A DNA stretch of 9,312 nt from an uncultured bacterium (lineage in GTDB: Bacteria; Cyanobacteriota; Vampirovibrionia; Gastranaerophilales; Gastranaerophilaceae), in contig URRM01000063.1 in assembly GCA_900550295.1 (NCBI GenBank), positions 1 through 9,312 of the forward strand, given 5' to 3'. How positions within the stretch are numbered: the first letter of the stretch is position 1; every line of letters begins with the position of its first letter. Below the pieces are notes generated by a model that saw only the letters and a list, made by a program, of their open reading frames with translations, searched no databases and was not told the origin of the DNA. Below, piece by piece: positions 5,958 through 9,312 of the stretch. The position numbers were made by a program, and so were the translations under genes.

Positions 5958-6287
5958 ATGACATCAGGAATTGAGTTTAACAAAGGTTATAATTCAAGTT
6001 ATATAATATTACCATTACCAAAAATGAAAGATGAAAATGGAAAAACATTAATAGTCAGTTCAGCAGATAAAGAATTAGATGCAAAAATTAACGCAAAAAA
6101 TTCAATGAAGAATTTAGACGAATTAAGACAAGCAGATGCAGACGGTAATGGCATTTTGTCTTTAGATGAATTGAGAAATTGCAAAAATAAAACAGATTTT
6201 ATGAAAAATTTAGAAAAAGCTATGGAGAAATTTAATTCAAATCCAAATCACGACTACACAAAAAATCTTTTTGAAGAATGGGTATAA
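5958..6287 (+). CDS. Small protein with a single EF-hand calcium-binding loop
   Basis: A 109-residue protein. Residues 60-71 (DADGNGILSLDE) form a canonical 12-residue EF-hand loop: Asp60, Asp62, Asn64, the Ile66 carbonyl, Ser68 and Glu71 are the expected calcium ligands, with Gly65 at the turn. Flanking segments (about 48-59 and 69-93) are predicted helices, as in a helix-loop-helix. Only one loop is present, whereas most EF-hand proteins pair two, so it may dimerise or be a dockerin-like or calcium-sensing fragment. The N-terminus (EFNKGYN) has no signal peptide or membrane helix. The ATG follows AGGAGG at 5943-5948. The gene sits downstream of a terminator and has no clear terminator of its own. 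The damaged ABC exporter region begins about 100 bases further on. The calcium-binding loop is a confident call; function is not known. Confidence 0.8.
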   Translation: MTSGIEFNKGYNSSYIILPLPKMKDENGKTLIVSSADKELDAKINAKNSMKNLDELRQADADGNGILSLDELRNCKNKTDFMKNLEKAMEKFNSNPNHDYTKNLFEEWV

Positions 6288-6328
6288 AAATTATTGAAAA
6301 ATAAATTTATTAAATGTAAAGGGTCACA

Positions 6329-6364
6329 TGGTTTGATTATTTAGTTCAATTGGTTTGATTATTT
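6329..6364 (+). repeat. Tandem 22-bp-period direct repeat
   Basis: TGGTTTGATTATTT occurs at 6329-6342 and again, exact, at 6351-6364, a 22-bp period. It lies in the non-coding stretch between the EF-hand gene and the broken ABC gene. Mu-type and related DDE elements often carry tandem transposase-binding sites of about this length next to a terminal TG, so this could be an element end. No matching copy was found by eye at the other junction. A chance or slippage repeat is equally possible. Confidence 0.55.
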
Positions 6365-6406
6365 TGGGTAACAAAGTATTTAAATTTTTTAATTAATTAG
6401 TCGTAG

Positions 6407-6437
6407 GTCGTGTTGGACAATTGTCATCCAACACGAC
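6407..6437. repeat. 11-bp perfect inverted repeat at the broken 5' end of the ABC gene
   Basis: GTCGTGTTGGA (6407-6417) and TCCAACACGAC (6427-6437) are perfect reverse complements around a 9-base spacer (CAATTGTCA). The spacer together with its flanks contains the palindrome ACAATTGT (6417-6424), so the block looks like a longer palindrome missing 3 bases on its left side. It is GC-richer than its surroundings and is not followed by a T-run, so it is not a terminator. It coincides with the point where ABC-exporter similarity begins. Confidence 0.8.
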
Positions 6438-7488
6438 AAATGCAGTTATTGCTCTTTCGCTAAAACCATATATGGATTTGGTTATGATTGAAAAAACAAT
6501 GCAATCGCCTTGGTATATTCCGTTTGGTATAGTTGCATTTACAATTATTCAGGGATTGCTTAATTATATTGCAACTTATCTAAACACTTGGGTTGGCGGT
6601 AAAATCACAAATGATTTAAAAAAGACTCTGTATAAAAAGCTATTGACTTTTCAGACAGGATATTTTGACAGAAGAAAATCAGGTGATATAGTTTTTCACT
6701 ATAATAAAGATGCTGATACTGCGTGTTCCGGGTTACTGGAAAATTTAAAAACTTTTGTATCTCGATTCTTTTCTTCTTTATCTTTAGTTTGCGTACTATT
6801 TTATAATTCGTGGCAATTAGCATTAATTGCGACCATAATTCTTATATGTGCATTTGCACCATTAGCTAAAATTAGAAAACGAATGAAAGATGTTATCGAT
6901 AAGTCGGTTTCAGTGGGTTCAGCTGCAATTACTGCGTATAACGAAACATACTCCGGCAACAAAACAATAATTTCCTATAATTTAGAAGATTATCAGGACA
7001 ATAAATTTAATCAAATTTTAAAAAATATGTTTAATTTAAAAATAAAGCTTGTTCAAAGAACAAGTTGGCTTTCTCCAATGATGCATGTAATTGTATCAGT
7101 AGGAATAGGTCTTGCTATCGGATATGGTTCACATTTAATATTAACTGGGCAAATTACAAGTGGTAATTTTGTTTCATTCATTACGGCATTAATTATGCTT
7201 TATACCCCAATTAAAAATCTTGGCAATAATTTAAACTCTGTTCAATATTCATTTATGGCAATTGAAAGAATATTTAAAATATTAGATTCATCTCCAAATA
7301 TAAAAGACCGAGAGGATGCCATCGAACTAAAAGATTTTAAAAATGACATTTATTTTGATAATGTCCGTTTTGCATACATTAAGGATAAGTATGTTTTAAA
7401 TAATATCAACCTAACCATAAAACATGGCGAAACAGTTGCATTCGTTGGTAATTCAGGCGGAGGGAAAACTACATTGGCAAGTTTATAG
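6421..7488 (+). pseudogene. MsbA-like ABC exporter, truncated at both ends
   Basis: About 355 codons of a type-1 ABC exporter half-transporter (MsbA/lipid-exporter type). ALSLKPYMDLV (11-21) matches the end of TM1 in MsbA (MLSLLKPLLDD). WVGGKITNDLKKTLYKKLL and YFDRRKSGDIV (about 57-91) match its coupling-helix region (WVSGKV, FFDKQSTGTL). Several TM helices follow to about 260, then the nucleotide-binding domain start (YFDNVRFAY, 311-319) and Walker A GNSGGGKTT (343-351). It then stops after ASL. Compared with MsbA (about 580 residues), roughly 35-40 N-terminal residues are missing. So are about 195 C-terminal residues, including the Q-loop, signature, Walker B and H-loop. The first in-frame start is a TTG at 6421 with no ribosome-binding site, and an in-frame TAA lies at 6394. 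It cannot hydrolyse ATP as it stands. The TAG at 7486-7488 appears to come from the joined sequence. Confidence 0.85.
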
Positions 7489-9312
7489 CCTTTTTCTCTA
7501 AATCTCTACGTTTTTCAGCTTCTGTGAGATATAGTTTTTTCTTTGGCTGAATTGGGGTAACATATTTTGCAGGAATAGAATTGTTATTCTTTTCCTCTTT
7601 TACAACCATATCCATCTTAGTATTAGATATTTTTGATACTTTTACGTTTGATTTAAAATCAACTTTATCAAGACTATTAATTAGATTTTCAACAATATCC
7701 TCATTTGTAGGATTATATTTTGTCTTAATATATGATTTTAAAATTTTCTTTTCTTTATTCTTAATCGCAACTTGTTTTTGGTATTCACTCTTTTCGATAT
7801 CCGTATTTGCCAAGAACGATGCAGGCTGATTTGCATTTGCTTTACCTAAATATTCATCTGTTTGAGCATCAAAAACCCAAGCTTCTTGATAAGCGTTAAT
7901 ATCTCTGCGGATATAAACCTTTCTGCCTTTTTCGGTAATCATCCACTCTGCCCAATAAGAAATTTGCAATTGAGAATCAAAAATACCATTTCTTTTGATT
8001 GTTATATTGTTTGTAGTTCTCATGCAGAACAATTTTAAAGCATCTCTGCTGATAACTTTTTTATTGGTAAATTCTTCAGCCCATAACTCGTCAGGACACT
8101 TACCCTGCAAGACTTTGCCTTTAGATGGCTTTTTATTTAAATAATTTTCAATAAATCTATCAAATAAAATTTTAAAATCATCAAATTTCATAATTTGATT
8201 GTTTTTAATCTCATTCTTTAATTTCTCCGGTCTTTCGGTAATTTTGCCTCCACGATACCCAACAAACCCTTTGGAAAGGTATTCTTTTATTTTCAAAAAG
8301 TCCCTTTCCACAGGTTTTGTTTGGGCATTATAGGGGAGTGCAAAATGGATGTGTATGCCGAGATTCTGAATTAAAGAACCACCGTCTTTTTTATGTTTAA
8401 CTTTTACGGTTCTTGTTCTACCACCTGCAAAATCTTTACAGCGATAGTCTTTACCGTTATCAAGATAAACATCTTCAGGAATTCCAAAATTTAGAACTCC
8501 ATAATAAAATGCTTGAAAAATATGGTCAGAATTTGGAGAATCTGCGTGTAAAAACCACCCTAACCATTTTGAAGTTTTTGCATCTCTGAATACTGTAACC
8601 CAAGGGAAACAAACAGTTCCATTAAAATCGACTGCAACATCTATTTGAGCATGGTCTGATACCCAACAAGTTCCGGCATTTAAGTTTGAATAATCTCTTG
8701 GAACATAATTTGCATATTTTTTATTCCAAGCTGATTCGCCATATCTTGCGATAAAAATAGCTTGTTCGGGCACTTCACTTCTTAATCTTCTGATGAAGGT
8801 TTTGCTTGTTGGAAAATTACTAACGCAGTCAAATCCCTGCCGTTTTGCAAATCCTAATGTTATGCTCCAAGCCGTTTCAACAGAAGGAGCACCTTCTCTT
8901 AAATAAATACTTTTAAAATATTCAAAGCATTCGTTATCAACTTTGCTGAAACCTTTTCTATGATTTCCGTAATGGGATAATAAAGCTGTTATTCCACCAC
9001 AAGAATATTTTTTCAAAGCTATTGTCAGGGAAGAATAGCAAGCTCTTTTATGAGGATATTTTTGCGACCAGTCTGCAAGAAAATCTATCTTTTCTTGATA
9101 GGTCATTCCTTCTGTTAACCTAAACAGTTCCAAATATTTTTCAGCTTTAGCTTTCATCCATTTGGGAGCATTAGAATATGCCTCTAAACTTTGCTCTATC
9201 TCATTTTGTGAAGTCGGAGTAAGGTATGATTTATACTTTTCGATATACTTTAAAGGCATAGATGACAACAGAATTTGATAATTTTTATTCCTGCCTGCAA
9301 GCTCAAATCTAC
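7469..9312 (-). CDS. Mu-type (MuA-like) DDE transposase, 5' end outside the window
   Basis: About 613 codons are visible on the minus strand. The frame stays open to the right edge (GRNKNYQILLSSMPLKYIEKY), resembling the linker after the N-terminal DNA-binding domain of MuA-type proteins. The gene is therefore partial, and the TTG at 9268 or ATG at 9259 is unlikely to be the true start. The catalytic core aligns with MuA: SDHAQID (first Asp, codon 8654-8656), GIPEDVYLDNGKDYR (second Asp, 8459-8461) and TKPVERDF (Glu, 8306-8308). The spacings of 65 and 51 residues are close to the 67 and 56 of MuA. The Mu C-terminal beta-barrel follows (KVYIRRD, AWVFDAQTDEYLG), then a basic tail (EAEKRRDLEKKA). 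The protein would cut and join element ends by strand transfer. No MuB-type ATPase gene lies downstream. The last five or so codons and the stop overlap the ABC fragment by 20 bases, so the native stop may be lost. Confidence 0.9.
   Translation of the reverse strand, partial: RFELAGRNKNYQILLSSMPLKYIEKYKSYLTPTSQNEIEQSLEAYSNAPKWMKAKAEKYLELFRLTEGMTYQEKIDFLADWSQKYPHKRACYSSLTIALKKYSCGGITALLSHYGNHRKGFSKVDNECFEYFKSIYLREGAPSVETAWSITLGFAKRQGFDCVSNFPTSKTFIRRLRSEVPEQAIFIARYGESAWNKKYANYVPRDYSNLNAGTCWVSDHAQIDVAVDFNGTVCFPWVTVFRDAKTSKWLGWFLHADSPNSDHIFQAFYYGVLNFGIPEDVYLDNGKDYRCKDFAGGRTRTVKVKHKKDGGSLIQNLGIHIHFALPYNAQTKPVERDFLKIKEYLSKGFVGYRGGKITERPEKLKNEIKNNQIMKFDDFKILFDRFIENYLNKKPSKGKVLQGKCPDELWAEEFTNKKVISRDALKLFCMRTTNNITIKRNGIFDSQLQISYWAEWMITEKGRKVYIRRDINAYQEAWVFDAQTDEYLGKANANQPASFLANTDIEKSEYQKQVAIKNKEKKILKSYIKTKYNPTNEDIVENLINSLDKVDFKSNVKVSKISNTKMDMVVKEEKNNNSIPAKYVTPIQPKKKLYLTEAEKRRDLEKKAINLPM
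7489..9312 (-). mobile_element. Part of a Mu-like transposable element (one boundary near 7480-7490)
   Basis: The only visible content is the MuA-like transposase. The left boundary is placed where ABC-exporter coding (GKTTLASL) ceases and transposase coding begins. The right boundary is outside the window. No terminal TG with end repeats and no target duplication could be identified at the junction, so insertion by transposition is not demonstrated. A rearranged remnant or an assembly join would look the same. Confidence 0.45.

Noticed and set aside
6412..6432. GTTGGAC and ATCCAAC fit the integron attC core consensus (GTTRRRY and RYYYAAC).
   Set aside because: They are in the inside-out order for a single attC site, there is no integrase or cassette array, and both simply fall within the palindrome.
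7475..7490. TGGCAAGTTTATAG as the terminal TG of the Mu-like element.
   Set aside because: The GCAAGTTTA part encodes the ASL that the exporter family has after GKTT, so it is more likely exporter sequence; its partial likeness to the 6329 repeat is in the same rather than the inverted orientation.
7581..7829. Plus-strand 82-codon ORF opposite the transposase.
   Set aside because: It is Phe/Ser/Leu-rich antisense of the transposase's lysine-rich C-terminal region; no start signal.

Overview
The window is AT-rich, with mostly TAA stops, short intergenic gaps and strong A/T-ending codon preference. Two proteins carry a short F-x-G motif (IFTGK, MSFSG) near an N-terminus that has no classical signal peptide. 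Together with lysine-rich, otherwise unplaceable proteins, this suggests a gut Gastranaerophilales/Melainabacteria (Vampirovibrionia, non-photosynthetic relatives of Cyanobacteria). That placement is inference from style; no ribosomal or other marker gene is present.

Left part (1-6290): a run of plus-strand genes, several with their own intrinsic terminator. After the edge of a divergent gene (minus, 1-64) come a small one-TM protein (178-552), two large tandem paralogs (818-2602 and 2824-4632), a membrane-anchored small heat-shock-like protein (4745-5272), another small one-TM protein (5391-5819) and a one-EF-hand protein (5958-6287). The paralogs are the centrepiece. Each is about 600 residues: a helical N-terminal half, a beta-rich middle, and a C-terminal zinc-peptidase domain with HELGH and a downstream ETIAE that together resemble the catalytic domain of anthrax lethal factor (ATLF type, third ligand Glu). 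They share a 31-bp upstream block (23/31 identical without gaps), so they are probably co-regulated, each from its own promoter.

Right part (6290-9312): damaged or mobile DNA. An MsbA-like ABC exporter gene lacks its first ~35-40 codons and stops just after Walker A. Its broken 5' end lies at an 11-bp perfect inverted repeat, and tandem 22-bp repeats lie just upstream. Its broken 3' end runs tail to tail into a Mu-type (MuA-like) DDE transposase on the minus strand, with a 20-bp overlap. The transposase frame stays open to the right edge, so its N-terminal DNA-binding domain lies outside the window. This is either a real insertion or rearrangement in an exporter gene or a chimeric assembly join; the sequence alone cannot decide.

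How the genes work together: the left genes look like separate transcription units, not one operon. A surface or host-interaction role for the paired peptidases is possible but unproven. No RNA genes or CRISPR arrays were seen.
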